NCBI GenBank assembly: GCA_043814035.1
Contig: JBDRKJ010000008.1
Span: 1-64,000, forward strand
Origin: Peribacter sp043814035
GTDB taxonomy: Bacteria; Patescibacteriota; Gracilibacteria; Peribacterales; Peribacteraceae
Direction of reading: 5' to 3'
DNA: 64,000 nucleotides
The translations under genes were made by a program, and so were the position numbers. Within the stretch, counting starts at the first letter, position 1. The number at the start of each line of letters is the position of its first letter. The notes under the pieces were generated by a model, which saw nothing but the letters and a program-made list of their open reading frames with translations, was not told where the DNA came from and did not search any database. Positions 16,801 through 25,015 of this stretch are shown piece after piece.

Positions 16801-16806
16801 CATTTG

Positions 16807-17202
16807 ATGCGTCTGCGTGAATCTCTGCTCACCGGTTTGCTCATTGTTGCGGCCTTCGCTGTACCACTTGCGGTGATTGCACAGGATAATCCACTTCCGC
16901 AGGAGCAAGGCGGTATCGACCTTCTCGCGCCGTTGGGCAGCCAGACCAACATCGAAGTACAGCCCGGTTTCGGCACTTTTCTCACGTACTTCAATGATGC
17001 GGGCGCATGGCTCATTTACGTCGCCATGGGTCTCTGTGTGCTGTGGGTGCTGCTCGGCGGATTCATGCTTATGCTCTCGGGGGCAGATAACAGCTTACGA
17101 TCGAAAGGTATTGGCCACATGCGCTGGGCAATCACCGGCATGGTGATACTGCTCTTCATCGGATTCATTCTTCGCACACTCAATTCTCTGTACTTCAAGT
17201 GA
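16807..17202 (+). CDS. T4SS-pilin-like membrane protein (operon gene 1)
   Basis: A 131-residue protein with an N-terminal signal-like helix (LLTGLLIVAAFAVPLAVIAQ, cleavage likely after VIA), a polar stretch, then two helices around residues 62-90 and 102-125 joined by GADNSLRSKGIGHMRWA. The linker with a basic, Trp-containing helix start is shared with the other pilin-like genes here. It resembles VirB2/TrbC pilin precursors. Its stop overlaps the next start (GTGA). The ATG lies six bases after a perfect extended -10. Confidence 0.7.
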   Translation: MRLRESLLTGLLIVAAFAVPLAVIAQDNPLPQEQGGIDLLAPLGSQTNIEVQPGFGTFLTYFNDAGAWLIYVAMGLCVLWVLLGGFMLMLSGADNSLRSKGIGHMRWAITGMVILLFIGFILRTLNSLYFK

Positions 17203-17783
17203 GTACTTTTCTCGTTCTCAACCGGCTGCTCTCTGTCTTCGTCACGACGGTAAGCGCTGCTGCTCCTGCGCAGGATCCCTGCGTGGGTGTACCGGGTGGT
17301 TGTGAGCCGGTGAACATGTTGCTGCCCTTCATTCCGGCGATCGGCTCACTCTTGGTTGGGCTGGCTGGAGGGGGAGCCGTGCTCTTCGTCGTTATCGGGG
17401 GTGTGCAGATGATTATGAGTCTGGGTGATGAAGGTGCGGGGAACAAAGGCAAGATGTCGCTGATCTATGCCATTGGTGGATTCATGCTGGCACTCGCCTC
17501 GCAGGCGGTTGTCACGTTCGTCCACACGCGTGTCTCCGCGCTTGCCGGTTCGACGACACCGCATCTCGATTTCATGGCCGTGGCGGTGAGCGCTATTCTT
17601 TCGCTTCTCAATGTGGCATTCGTGGGCATCGTGATCTACGCCGCGGTTCTTCTTGTCATTGCGTGGGGCAAGTCTGATGCGTACCAGAAAGCGATGAATA
17701 TGCTTCTGTGGGCCATCATCGGCACATTCATCATCAACGCTGCTAATGCGATTGTGCATGCTGTTCTCCGTCTGGGTCTGTGA
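17199..17783 (+). CDS. Double-length T4SS-pilin-like membrane protein (operon gene 2)
   Basis: A 194-residue protein starting with GTG in a GTGA overlap. After a signal-like segment ending SAAAPAQ there are four hydrophobic helices arranged as two pilin-like hairpins (about 40-72 with 88-108, and 123-150 with 168-190). The second hairpin has the same WGKSDAYQKAMNMLLWAIIG type of linker as single-unit members. Two Cys residues (DPCVGVPGGCEP) could form a disulfide outside. It may be a pilin duplication or a fusion of two subunits. Confidence 0.65.
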   Translation: MSTFLVLNRLLSVFVTTVSAAAPAQDPCVGVPGGCEPVNMLLPFIPAIGSLLVGLAGGGAVLFVVIGGVQMIMSLGDEGAGNKGKMSLIYAIGGFMLALASQAVVTFVHTRVSALAGSTTPHLDFMAVAVSAILSLLNVAFVGIVIYAAVLLVIAWGKSDAYQKAMNMLLWAIIGTFIINAANAIVHAVLRLGL

Positions 17784-18130
17784 TGCATTTTCTCTCCACT
17801 ATTACCGGCCTCTTCGTACAGACGGCGCACGCCGCCGACCCGAATATCTGGGGAATCTACTGCTCCACCTTCGGTGCGTGTGGTGGGGGGCAGACATTCC
17901 TCATGGATCTCGCCGGACGCACAGCGACGTTCATCTTTCAACTGGTGGGTGGTGGAGCAGTCCTCGCAGTCCTCTATGCGTCGATAAAGCTCGTCATTGG
18001 TGGTGAAACGGGAAAAGATGAAGCCAAGAAGATCATCCAGTATGCGCTTGGCGGCCTCATTCTCGCGATTATGGGCTGGTCGATCATCACGTATGTGCAG
18101 GGGATGATTGTTGGTGTGACGGGCGGGTAG
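17783..18130 (+). CDS. T4SS-pilin-like membrane protein (operon gene 3)
   Basis: A 115-residue protein with a signal peptide (FLSTITGLFVQTAHAA, cleavage after AHA), a Cys pair (YCSTFGACGGG), and two helices (about 52-72 and 85-110) joined by GGETGKDEAKKIIQYALGG. This is close to the PF18895 pattern. The ATG overlaps the previous stop (TGATG). The operon ends in a run of AAGGTGAGG repeats before metG. Confidence 0.7.
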   Translation: MHFLSTITGLFVQTAHAADPNIWGIYCSTFGACGGGQTFLMDLAGRTATFIFQLVGGGAVLAVLYASIKLVIGGETGKDEAKKIIQYALGGLILAIMGWSIITYVQGMIVGVTGG

Positions 18131-18132
18131 GG

Positions 18133-18190
18133 GGAGAGGTAAGGAAAGTAAGGAAGGTGAGGAAGGTGAGGAAGGTGAGGAGGGCAGAGA
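18133..18190. repeat. Tandem 9-bp repeat, AAGGTGAGG type
   Basis: About six degenerate copies of AAGGTGAGG/AAAGTAAGG follow the pilin operon. The same motif appears inside the FemAB-like gene (30279-30330) and at 47539-47580. Confidence 0.8.
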
Positions 18191-18257
18191 GGGGCATATT
18201 GGCGATGCGTTCTGAGAGATATTACCAATTGCCATATCGCCAATCGACAGTCGTCGG

Positions 18258-18266
18258 TGCTAGGCT
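18258..18266 (+). promoter_or_regulatory. Extended -10 promoter of metG
   Basis: TGCTAGGCT, six bases before the metG ATG at 18273. It decides for this ATG over the in-frame GTG at 18267, which would lie directly after the box. Confidence 0.6.
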
Positions 18267-18272
18267 GTGTGC

Positions 18273-19805
18273 ATGCCGCGCCAGTATGTCACCACGGCCA
18301 TTGATTACCCGAATGCGCCTCCCCATATGGGACACGTTATGGAGAAGGTGCTGGCCGATGTCACCGCGCGGTGGTTTCGCTTAAGAGGGGATGACGTGCG
18401 ATTTCAAATTGGCACCGATGAGCATGGTGTGAAGATTCAGCGCAAAGCTGAGGAAGAGAAAGTCACTCCGCAGGCACTCGTGGACCGGAATGTGCCCCTG
18501 TTCATTGATCTCTACCAACGCCTGCAAATTTCCAGTGATGACTTCATCCGCACGACGGATCGCAAGCGTCACTGGCCCACCGTGCAGGCGCTTTGGGAGA
18601 AGCTGGTTGAGGCGAATGTTCTTGAGAAGCGCACCTATACCGGCTTGTACTGTTCCGGCTGTGAGCGCTTCATGACCAAGCGCGACCTTGTGGATGGCAA
18701 GTGCCCCAACCACGACACCGCTCCTGAGCAGGTGAGCGAAGAGAATTATTTTTTCCTCCTCGGCAAAGAATCCGCGTGGCTCAAGAGCTTGCTCACAAAA
18801 AAGAAAGGAGGCTACACCATCGTGCCGACATCGCGCGCACAAGAGACCTTGTCCCTCATCGATCAGGGGCTCGAAGACATTTCCTTCTCTCGTCCCAATA
18901 AGAGCTTGAGCTGGGGCATTCCTGTACCCGATGACCCCGATCATGTGATGTATGTGTGGTGTGATGCGCTCACAAACTACATCTCTGGTCTCGGGTACTT
19001 CACGGATCACGAAGAGAAAGAATGGTGGGATGACGCTGAAGTGACACATGTGATTGGCAAAGATATCGCACGGTTCCATGCGCTCATCTGGCCGGCAATG
19101 CTCAAGGCTGCCGGTGTGCGTATACCTGATCGCCTGCTCATTCACGGGTTTCTCACGAGTGAGGGGCAGAAGATGAGTAAATCACTGGGCAACGTCGTTG
19201 CGCCGGATGAGGTGCTCAAAAAATTCAACGGCAACCCCGATCCGCTGCGGTTCTACTTAAGTCACGAAGTGCCGGTGGGCAACGATGGGGATTTCTCGTG
19301 GAAGAGGATTGAGGAGCTCTACGATGCGGTGCTGAGGAACAAAATTGGGAATCTTTTAAATAGAGCACTTGTACTATTAAAAAAAGAAGGTGGCAGTTTT
19401 GTTATTCCGGAAGATGTTGAAATGTCGGAGCATATCTCTGATTTCTGGAAAAAATATTCCAAAGAGATGGACAATTTCGATCTCTCAAATGCTATCGGCG
19501 ATGTTGTCGCCATGGCGATTTCTGGAAACATAGATATGGAATATAAAAAACCTTGGACCCTAACAGAGAAGGAGAAGATTGCCGTTCTTGGAACAATCAT
19601 TGAAAAGCTTCGCCATATTTCCCTCATGCTCCTGCCGTTCACTCCGCAAACCGCACAGGAGATTTCACGCCAATTGGGCGTTCCGTATGCGGAGAAGATG
19701 TGCGAAAAAGACTTCACAATCACCCCGCAGATGAAGAAATGGGGAGGCCAAAAAGACTGGAAAAAAGTAGGCGAACCGCGTATTCTCTTTGCGCCACTTT
19801 CCTAA
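18273..19805 (+). CDS. metG: Methionine--tRNA ligase
   Basis: A class I synthetase of 510 residues. The HIGH motif is HMGH in YPNAPPHMGHV (about 13-23). A zinc knuckle CSGCERFMTKRDLVDGKCP follows at about residues 128-146, and KMSKS is in EGQKMSKSLGNVV (about 297-309). An anticodon-binding helical domain completes it. There is no C-terminal EMAP-like tRNA-binding domain. fmt lies nearby on the opposite strand, so initiator-tRNA charging and formylation genes are close. Confidence 0.97.
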   Translation: MPRQYVTTAIDYPNAPPHMGHVMEKVLADVTARWFRLRGDDVRFQIGTDEHGVKIQRKAEEEKVTPQALVDRNVPLFIDLYQRLQISSDDFIRTTDRKRHWPTVQALWEKLVEANVLEKRTYTGLYCSGCERFMTKRDLVDGKCPNHDTAPEQVSEENYFFLLGKESAWLKSLLTKKKGGYTIVPTSRAQETLSLIDQGLEDISFSRPNKSLSWGIPVPDDPDHVMYVWCDALTNYISGLGYFTDHEEKEWWDDAEVTHVIGKDIARFHALIWPAMLKAAGVRIPDRLLIHGFLTSEGQKMSKSLGNVVAPDEVLKKFNGNPDPLRFYLSHEVPVGNDGDFSWKRIEELYDAVLRNKIGNLLNRALVLLKKEGGSFVIPEDVEMSEHISDFWKKYSKEMDNFDLSNAIGDVVAMAISGNIDMEYKKPWTLTEKEKIAVLGTIIEKLRHISLMLLPFTPQTAQEISRQLGVPYAEKMCEKDFTITPQMKKWGGQKDWKKVGEPRILFAPLS

Positions 19806-19858
19806 CAAGATAGGTGTGACGGAGTAGGGATAACGAAACGTCCATCGGTCCGGCCGAA

Positions 19859-19874
19859 TCCCGCAGGTGCGGGA
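19859..19874. repeat. Short palindrome TCCCGCAGGTGCGGGA
   Basis: Identical to the palindrome at 7564-7579. It lies in the leader of the PUR protein gene. Confidence 0.7.
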
Positions 19875-19916
19875 CGGAGAGGGAGTGTGCTTCTTACTTT
19901 TCTTCCCCTTATTTCT

Positions 19917-20198
19917 ATGTTCGATCCTATGGCAGAACTCACGGGCGGCGCACCGCAGAGCGATGGCGCACCTGCTGCTGGCGGCGGTGGTGGACGGCAA
20001 TACGCCGATGAAATCCACTCCATTACCATTCACGCGCGTCAGCGTACGTTCTACATCGACTTGAAGCAGTCCGGTAACGGTAAGTTCTTCAAGATTTCTG
20101 AGAAGAGCCGCGGCGGCCGCAAGACGACGATCATGTTTGACTCTGAAGATCTGGATCAGATCATCGTGGCGTTGAATGAAATGAAGACGAAACTTTAG
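19917..20198 (+). CDS. PUR-domain nucleic-acid-binding protein (DUF3276)
   Basis: A 93-residue protein. After a Gly/Ala-rich N-terminus (about 1-25), residues 27-93 match the bacterial PUR-alpha/DUF3276 domain: DEIHSITIHARQRTFYIDLK, then GKFFKISEKSRGGRKTTI and DQIIVALNEM. Such proteins bind single-stranded DNA or RNA (for example BpuR of Borrelia). The leader is a pyrimidine tract without a Shine-Dalgarno. A copy of the gene-end repeat begins five bases after the stop. Confidence 0.85.
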   Translation: MFDPMAELTGGAPQSDGAPAAGGGGGRQYADEIHSITIHARQRTFYIDLKQSGNGKFFKISEKSRGGRKTTIMFDSEDLDQIIVALNEMKTKL

Positions 20199-20202
20199 CG
20201 CG

Positions 20203-20311
20203 AAAGGGAAACCTACGGTTTCCCTCTCACGAGCTCTCCTTTCCCTCAAAGGTATCGCTCCAGCGCTGGGTCCCGCCGAAGGCACCCAGCGCTTCGCGAT
20301 GGATAATTCAC
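20203..20311 (+). repeat. Gene-end repeat element, copy 2
   Basis: Same blocks as copy 1: GGGAAACCTACGGTTTCCC hairpin, CGAGCTCTCCTTTCCC, TATCGCTCC, GC stem AGCGCTGGGT...ACCCAGCGCT, ending TTCGCGATGGATAATTCA. It follows the PUR gene stop and lies in the convergent space with fmt. Confidence 0.85.
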
Positions 20312-20334
20312 GGGGGATTCAGTCAAGATGTTCT

Positions 20335-21210
20335 CTATTTTGTATGCCCCCGAAGCCACGCTTTGCCGCTCATAGGCTTGCGTCCTGGGGGCTGTAGGCT
20401 CAAGACGTAGAGCGTGCCGTCCTTGCACGGGATTTCGAGTGCCTCGGGTTCAGCGACGAGCGATGTACGCAAAATCTTCACGCGCATGCCACCAAAAGGA
20501 GCCGTGATGCCCGGCCACGGATGAAGTGCGCGCACGCGGCGGTGAATTTCTTCTGCCGTCATCTCGGCAGGATTCACCTCTCCGTCCTTGCGCGACAGCT
20601 TGCGGCAGAGTGTTACGTGCGTTTCATCCTGCTCCTTCGGCGAGAATGGCTTGCTGAGCGTAGAGGCGAGGAGCTGCGCCCCCCTATCCGCGAGCAGCGC
20701 ACTCAGGTGCCCGGCGGTTTCGTCGGTGGACAGTGCCATCTGTTCTTGTGCGAGGATCGGTCCTGCATCGAGCGCCTCCACCATCTGCTGTACGGTGACG
20801 CCGGTCTGCGTATCGCCGGCGAGGATGGCGTTCTGTATGGGCGACGCGCCACGCCAACGTGGCAGAAGTGATGGGTGTACGTTCACAGAGCCGAGACGGG
20901 GAATGGCGAGCAGAGTGGGAGAGAGCAGCTGTCCGTAGGCGACCGTGACAAGGATGTCGACGCTTATAGCTTTTAGCTTATAGCTTATAGCTTCGTCGTT
21001 GATATCCTCCGGTTGGATGAAGGGAAGTCGATGGGCCTCTGCAAAGACCTTTACCGGCGGAGGCGTGAGTGTCTGTTTGCGCCCCACTGGCTGATCGGGT
21101 TGCGTAATGACGAGCTGCACCTGCATATCCTGAGGCCGTTCCAGCAGGGCCTTTAGCGACGGTACAGCGAATTCCGGCGTGCCGCAGAAAACGATGGAGA
21201 CAGGGGACAT
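20335..21210 (-). CDS. fmt: Methionyl-tRNA formyltransferase
   Basis: It formylates initiator Met-tRNA (291 aa, slightly short for the family). MSPVSIVFCGTPEFAVPSL is the conserved start, and the catalytic Asn-His set is in VNVHPSLLPRWRGASPIQ. The C-terminal tRNA-binding domain is present. Residues about 74-84 (AISYKLKAISV) are coded by a dispersed AGCTTATAGCTT tandem repeat, an apparent in-frame insertion in a loop. A TACACT box ends eight bases before the ATG. It is divergent from rbfA. Confidence 0.95.
   Translation of the reverse strand: MSPVSIVFCGTPEFAVPSLKALLERPQDMQVQLVITQPDQPVGRKQTLTPPPVKVFAEAHRLPFIQPEDINDEAISYKLKAISVDILVTVAYGQLLSPTLLAIPRLGSVNVHPSLLPRWRGASPIQNAILAGDTQTGVTVQQMVEALDAGPILAQEQMALSTDETAGHLSALLADRGAQLLASTLSKPFSPKEQDETHVTLCRKLSRKDGEVNPAEMTAEEIHRRVRALHPWPGITAPFGGMRVKILRTSLVAEPEALEIPCKDGTLYVLSLQPPGRKPMSGKAWLRGHTK
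20969..20992. repeat. AGCTTATAGCTT tandem repeat in fmt
   Basis: Short tandem units TATAGCT/TTTAGCT inside the fmt coding region. Related runs are at 29190-29270, 30418-30448, 39059-39089 and 59667-59706. Confidence 0.8.
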
Positions 21211-21218
21211 CACTCCGT

Positions 21219-21224
21219 AGTGTA
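21219..21224 (-). promoter_or_regulatory. -10 box of fmt
   Basis: TACACT on the minus strand, eight bases before the ATG at 21210. Confidence 0.5.
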
Positions 21225-21330
21225 CACTGAATAGCAGCCGTTGTTCGTTGGCTCGTTGCTGGTTACTCGTTGGAGCTTGATCCTGCATCAATCGAGAAAC
21301 GAACCAACGAGGAACGCGCAACGATGTTTT

Positions 21331-21648
21331 ATGTCGAAACGTCCCGCCATGATCGGCTCTGTTGTCCGCGAGGTCGTTGCACCGCTGCTGCGGGAGTGTC
21401 CGCGTGCGTGTGGCATCGTTTCGTTGACGGAGGTGGAGGTATCGGCCGATCTCTCGTATGCGACCTGTTTCGTGAGTGCGCTTATGGCTCCTGATCAGGC
21501 GCTGAAGTTTCTCCTATCGAAGACGAAAGAGCTTCAGCATCGTCTTGCTCAGGCATTGCAGATCCACCGCATTCCGAAAATCCGCTTTCGCATTGATCCG
21601 CGCACGGAACGTGGGTCGAGGATTGACCAACTACTGCAGAGTTCCTGA
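21331..21648 (+). CDS. rbfA: Ribosome-binding factor A
   Basis: A 105-residue KH-fold protein needed for late 30S maturation. The pattern is typical: IGSVVREVVAPLLREC, then VSLTEVEVSADLSYATCFVS and the C-terminal HRIPKIRFRID with a two-residue extension to the usual P-x-L-x-F-x-x-D end. I chose the ATG at 21331 (MSKRPAM). It is divergent from fmt, with 120 bases between the starts. Confidence 0.9.
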   Translation: MSKRPAMIGSVVREVVAPLLRECPRACGIVSLTEVEVSADLSYATCFVSALMAPDQALKFLLSKTKELQHRLAQALQIHRIPKIRFRIDPRTERGSRIDQLLQSS

Positions 21649-21671
21649 CGTTTGGATCCATCAACAAACGT

Positions 21672-21696
21672 GTGTCAGGTGACACTCGGTTTTTTC
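21672..21696 (+). terminator. Rho-independent terminator after rbfA
   Basis: Hairpin GTGTCA-GG-TGACAC followed by TCGG and six T. Confidence 0.65.
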
Positions 21697-21751
21697 GCGC
21701 AACTCGAAGCGTGTTGCCCCGAGTCCGAAGAGCGATACACTCCGATCCTTT

Positions 21752-22756
21752 ATGTCGATTCTTCGCAAAGACGCCGAGCAGATGCACTCCCTTCTCTCTC
21801 AAGCGAAGAGAATCCTCTGCATTTGTCATCGCAATCCCGATGGAGATGCCGCAGGGTCGCTGCTTGGAGCAGGAATGCTTTTCGAGGCCCTGTGGCCGCA
21901 GACGCCTGTTTCGTTTCATTGTGTTGATGGCGTTCCGGCGATGCTCATGTTTCTACCGGGTGCCGTGCGCGTGCAGGGGGCTCCTGCGCCATGCGAAGGA
22001 GATGTAAGCGTGTTCTTCGATTGTGCCGAGCCCAAGCTTACCGATATGCATCTCACGCATCCTCAGCTCTTCGACGGCACGATTCCCTCTGTGGTCGTTG
22101 ATCATCACCCCAGCAATACGCGTTTCGGCAAGGTGCATCTTGTCGATTCTTCGGCTGCATCTACATGCGAGATCATCGTAGATATCGCTGATCAGCTGAA
22201 GTGGGAGCTCACCTCCGACATTGCCACGTGCCTCCTTACTGGTGTCTATACCGATACGGGTGGCCTGCTGCATAGCAATACCACGTCCACGGTGTACCGC
22301 ACGGTTGCGCGTCTTCTGCGGTCCGGCGCGCGGCGTCAGACCATTGTGCAGGCCGTCTTTCGTACGGCTCAGGTCTCGACGCTCCGCCTCTGGGGACGGG
22401 TGCTCGAGAATATTCAGATCACCGAGGAGGGAGGCGCGATCTCTGCCGTGCGTGAGTCAGATTTTCTCGCGACAGGTGCCAGCCATTCTGAGCTTACTGG
22501 CGCGATCGATTACGTGAATGCCGTGCCGGGAATGCGGTTCTCGATGGTGCTCTCGGAGCGGGGCGGTGCGGTGAAGGGGTCGCTCCGCACACTTCGTGAT
22601 GACGTAGATGTGTCGGCCATGGCGGGTACATTCAGTGGGGGCGGGCATCGCAAAGCTGCCGGCTTCTCGGTACAGGGCAAGCTTCAACCGGAGGTCAGGT
22701 GGAAGGTGATTGAACCGACGGAGGCTCAGGATTCTTCTCCTCAGGTGGAGGCGTAG
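21752..22756 (+). CDS. DHH/DHHA1 phosphoesterase (NrnA-like oligoribonuclease)
   Basis: A 334-residue bimodular DHH protein. Metal motifs: CHRNPDGDAAGS (about 25-36), FFDCAEP, VVDHHPSN (the DHH motif, about 114-121) and YTDTGG. The DHHA1 domain has the substrate motif GGGHRKAAGF. NrnA-type enzymes degrade nano-RNA and pAp. A TACACT box ends ten bases before the ATG. Its last 62 bases overlap the C-terminus of the VirB4-like gene on the other strand. Confidence 0.9.
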   Translation: MSILRKDAEQMHSLLSQAKRILCICHRNPDGDAAGSLLGAGMLFEALWPQTPVSFHCVDGVPAMLMFLPGAVRVQGAPAPCEGDVSVFFDCAEPKLTDMHLTHPQLFDGTIPSVVVDHHPSNTRFGKVHLVDSSAASTCEIIVDIADQLKWELTSDIATCLLTGVYTDTGGLLHSNTTSTVYRTVARLLRSGARRQTIVQAVFRTAQVSTLRLWGRVLENIQITEEGGAISAVRESDFLATGASHSELTGAIDYVNAVPGMRFSMVLSERGGAVKGSLRTLRDDVDVSAMAGTFSGGGHRKAAGFSVQGKLQPEVRWKVIEPTEAQDSSPQVEA

Positions 22757-24947
22757 GCTCAAGCTGCTCTTCCGCAGGCGGAGGCGTAGGTTCAGGATTT
22801 TCCTCAACGGGCGTAGGCTCAAGCTGCTCTTCCACTTCCTTCTGAATGGGTTCAGGAGGGGGAAGATCTTCGGTTTCTTTCTCGGTGGGCGCAGCAGGGG
22901 TGACATTTTCCGTGCCCTCTTTGGTGGATGGAGCACTTTCTATAACGTCAGGTTTCGTCGGTTCTGCAGACGACAGTTCAATCGTTGCCTCTGTTGTGGG
23001 CGTCTCGATCGGCGCGACTTCTGGGATGAGGAGCTTTTTCTCTTTATTCTTCTCCTCTCGTTTCAAGTTGAGCATGGCCGCCACTTCTTCCGGTTTCGTC
23101 GTGACGATGCTCTGCTCCTTGGGGCTGGCTACCACCTGAATGGCGACGTGTTTGTTGCCGGCGAAGAAGAGCCCCTGTCCCACGTCGGAGTTGAGTAGCA
23201 GATACTTCTCGCCGTCTGTGAGATAGAAGAGCTTCTGCAGGTTGTCGACGGCTGTGGCCGATTGCTTGAGCAGAATCTGGAGTGAGGCGTTGGTGATAAT
23301 AGGCTTGCCGTACGGCGAGTTCACGAAGTCTTCGATGTCCTGTGTGATGGTGGTAACGCCAAGCCAGTACTTGCGCGCACGCTTGATGAGGCCGTAGAGG
23401 AAACGTGCAGAATCTTCATGCTGCATGAGATTCCACGCCTCGTCGATGACGAGGAAGCGCTTCTTGAAGTCGGCACGAATGCGGTTCCACAAGAAGTTCA
23501 AGACGATGTACATTGCAATTGGGCGCAGCTGCTCTTCCAAATCACGAATCTGGAAGACGATCATGGTGTTGTCGAGCTCGACGTTCGTCGGTTGATCGAA
23601 GAGACCGGCGAAGCTACCTTCGGTGTACTTCTTCAGCGTCTGCGACATGTTTTCGCCGCCCTCGGTCGTCTTGAGCACGTCCACGAGGTCGCCGAGTGTA
23701 GGTGGCTCCATGTTAGCGGGATCCGGCGTTTGGAGTGTGATGCCCTTGAGGGCGTAGGTGTCGAGAATTGCTTTGTCGAGCACCCCGTCTTCGGAGGGAG
23801 TGAGTGTGCCCAGCATGAGCCTGAAGAGCCCATGGAGCGTGATAGCCGCGGAGCGAAGGGTTTCTCCTGTGAGCGCTTCATCTCCACGTACGGCCTTGGG
23901 CAGATCGAACGGATTGATGCGGAATGAGCTTTGGAGCGAGAGAGGAATGTACGTTCCTCCTACGGTCTTGCACAGTTCAACGTATTCGTTTTCCGGATCA
24001 ATGACGAAGACGTCGGTTCCAAACATCAGCGAGCGAAGAATTTCGAGCTTCACCGTGAACGATTTACCGGCGCCCGAGGTGGCGAAGACGGTTGCGTTTG
24101 CATTCGGGAGGTCAAAGCGGTCGAAGATGACGAGAGAATCATTGTGGCGATTGATGCCGTACAGAATGCCGTGGTCATCAGTGAGGTCTGGGCTCGAGAA
24201 CGGAAAACTCGTCGCAATCGGCGATGTGTTCATGTTCCGATTGATGCCGAGTTCGTCTAAGCAGAGTGGCAAGGTCGAGATCCAGCCGTGCTCCATCTGG
24301 AACATGGCGGGTTTTGTGAGAATGAGCTTGCCGCCGAGAATAGATTCTAAATCTGTCTGAAGCTTTTTGAGCTTCATCGAATCATCTGCGTAGATCGTGA
24401 TGTACATCCCGAACTGAAAGAGTTTTTCGCGGCCACGTGCGAGAAGGTCACGCAGTTCCTCGGCATCCTGCAGGGCTGCTTCGAGTGCCGGATCACGCAC
24501 GATTCCCCGTTGTTCGAGCATGCGGACGCTCGATCGCATTTCGGCTACTTTCTTGCGGAGCATCTTCATGATGGCTTTATTGCTCGCGGGGTAGATGAAG
24601 TGCGAAATTTCCATCTGTGCGTCGAAGTTTATGGTCTCTGACAACCAGTTGGGGTAGGCGTAGTTCGGCCAGTTGTAGACGAAGAGCGTGCGGGAGTGCA
24701 GGTCGTTGAGTATGAGCTCGTCGCGTTTAATCTCCATACCCGATGGCGCGATGATATCGAGGGTTTTCTGCAGCCCTTCCTCGTAGCGACGCAGAGCCAC
24801 GCGCTCGTCAGCGGTGAATTCGCGATCCATGTCTTTGGCGCTCATCAGAGCGTCTTCTGCAGCTATCTGGATGCCAAGAAGCTCATCAATTGCTGTGAGC
24901 AGAAGGGTGATTCGAGCCGGCCGAATGGGTACCAGTGGAGAAGGCAT
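22695..24947 (-). CDS. VirB4/TraC-type T4SS ATPase
   Basis: A 750-residue ATPase of conjugation and T4SS-like machines. A CagE/TrbE-like N-terminal region (1-270) precedes the motor with Walker A ATSGAGKSFT (about 289-298) and Walker B KRFLVIDEAWNLM (about 505). A typical VirB4 Gln motif, TITQDIEDF, follows. The last 110 residues are a low-complexity acidic/Pro tail with repeated EEQLEPTPP units, partly encoded in the overlap with the DHH gene. It probably powers the machine built from the pilin-like proteins of this window. A perfect extended -10 lies 12 bases before the ATG. Confidence 0.88.
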   Translation of the reverse strand: MPSPLVPIRPARITLLLTAIDELLGIQIAAEDALMSAKDMDREFTADERVALRRYEEGLQKTLDIIAPSGMEIKRDELILNDLHSRTLFVYNWPNYAYPNWLSETINFDAQMEISHFIYPASNKAIMKMLRKKVAEMRSSVRMLEQRGIVRDPALEAALQDAEELRDLLARGREKLFQFGMYITIYADDSMKLKKLQTDLESILGGKLILTKPAMFQMEHGWISTLPLCLDELGINRNMNTSPIATSFPFSSPDLTDDHGILYGINRHNDSLVIFDRFDLPNANATVFATSGAGKSFTVKLEILRSLMFGTDVFVIDPENEYVELCKTVGGTYIPLSLQSSFRINPFDLPKAVRGDEALTGETLRSAAITLHGLFRLMLGTLTPSEDGVLDKAILDTYALKGITLQTPDPANMEPPTLGDLVDVLKTTEGGENMSQTLKKYTEGSFAGLFDQPTNVELDNTMIVFQIRDLEEQLRPIAMYIVLNFLWNRIRADFKKRFLVIDEAWNLMQHEDSARFLYGLIKRARKYWLGVTTITQDIEDFVNSPYGKPIITNASLQILLKQSATAVDNLQKLFYLTDGEKYLLLNSDVGQGLFFAGNKHVAIQVVASPKEQSIVTTKPEEVAAMLNLKREEKNKEKKLLIPEVAPIETPTTEATIELSSAEPTKPDVIESAPSTKEGTENVTPAAPTEKETEDLPPPEPIQKEVEEQLEPTPVEENPEPTPPPAEEQLEPTPPPEEKNPEPPSVQSPST

Positions 24948-24959
24948 AGAAATCTTTAA

Positions 24960-24968
24960 ATTATAGCA
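24960..24968 (-). promoter_or_regulatory. Promoter of the virB4-like gene
   Basis: TGCTATAAT on the minus strand (perfect extended -10); TTGCCT is a fair -35 at a 17-base spacing (24983-24988). The box lies directly after the terminator of the upstream lipoprotein gene. Confidence 0.7.
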
Positions 24969-24986
24969 AAAAACGCCTTTTGAGGC
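24967..24986 (-). terminator. Terminator of the lipoprotein gene
   Basis: On the minus strand GCCT-CAAA-AGGC followed by G and six T. The stem is short, but position and T-run fit. Confidence 0.5.
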
Positions 24987-25015
24987 AATCCTCGCCAGAA
25001 GCTTGCTCAAGCGTT

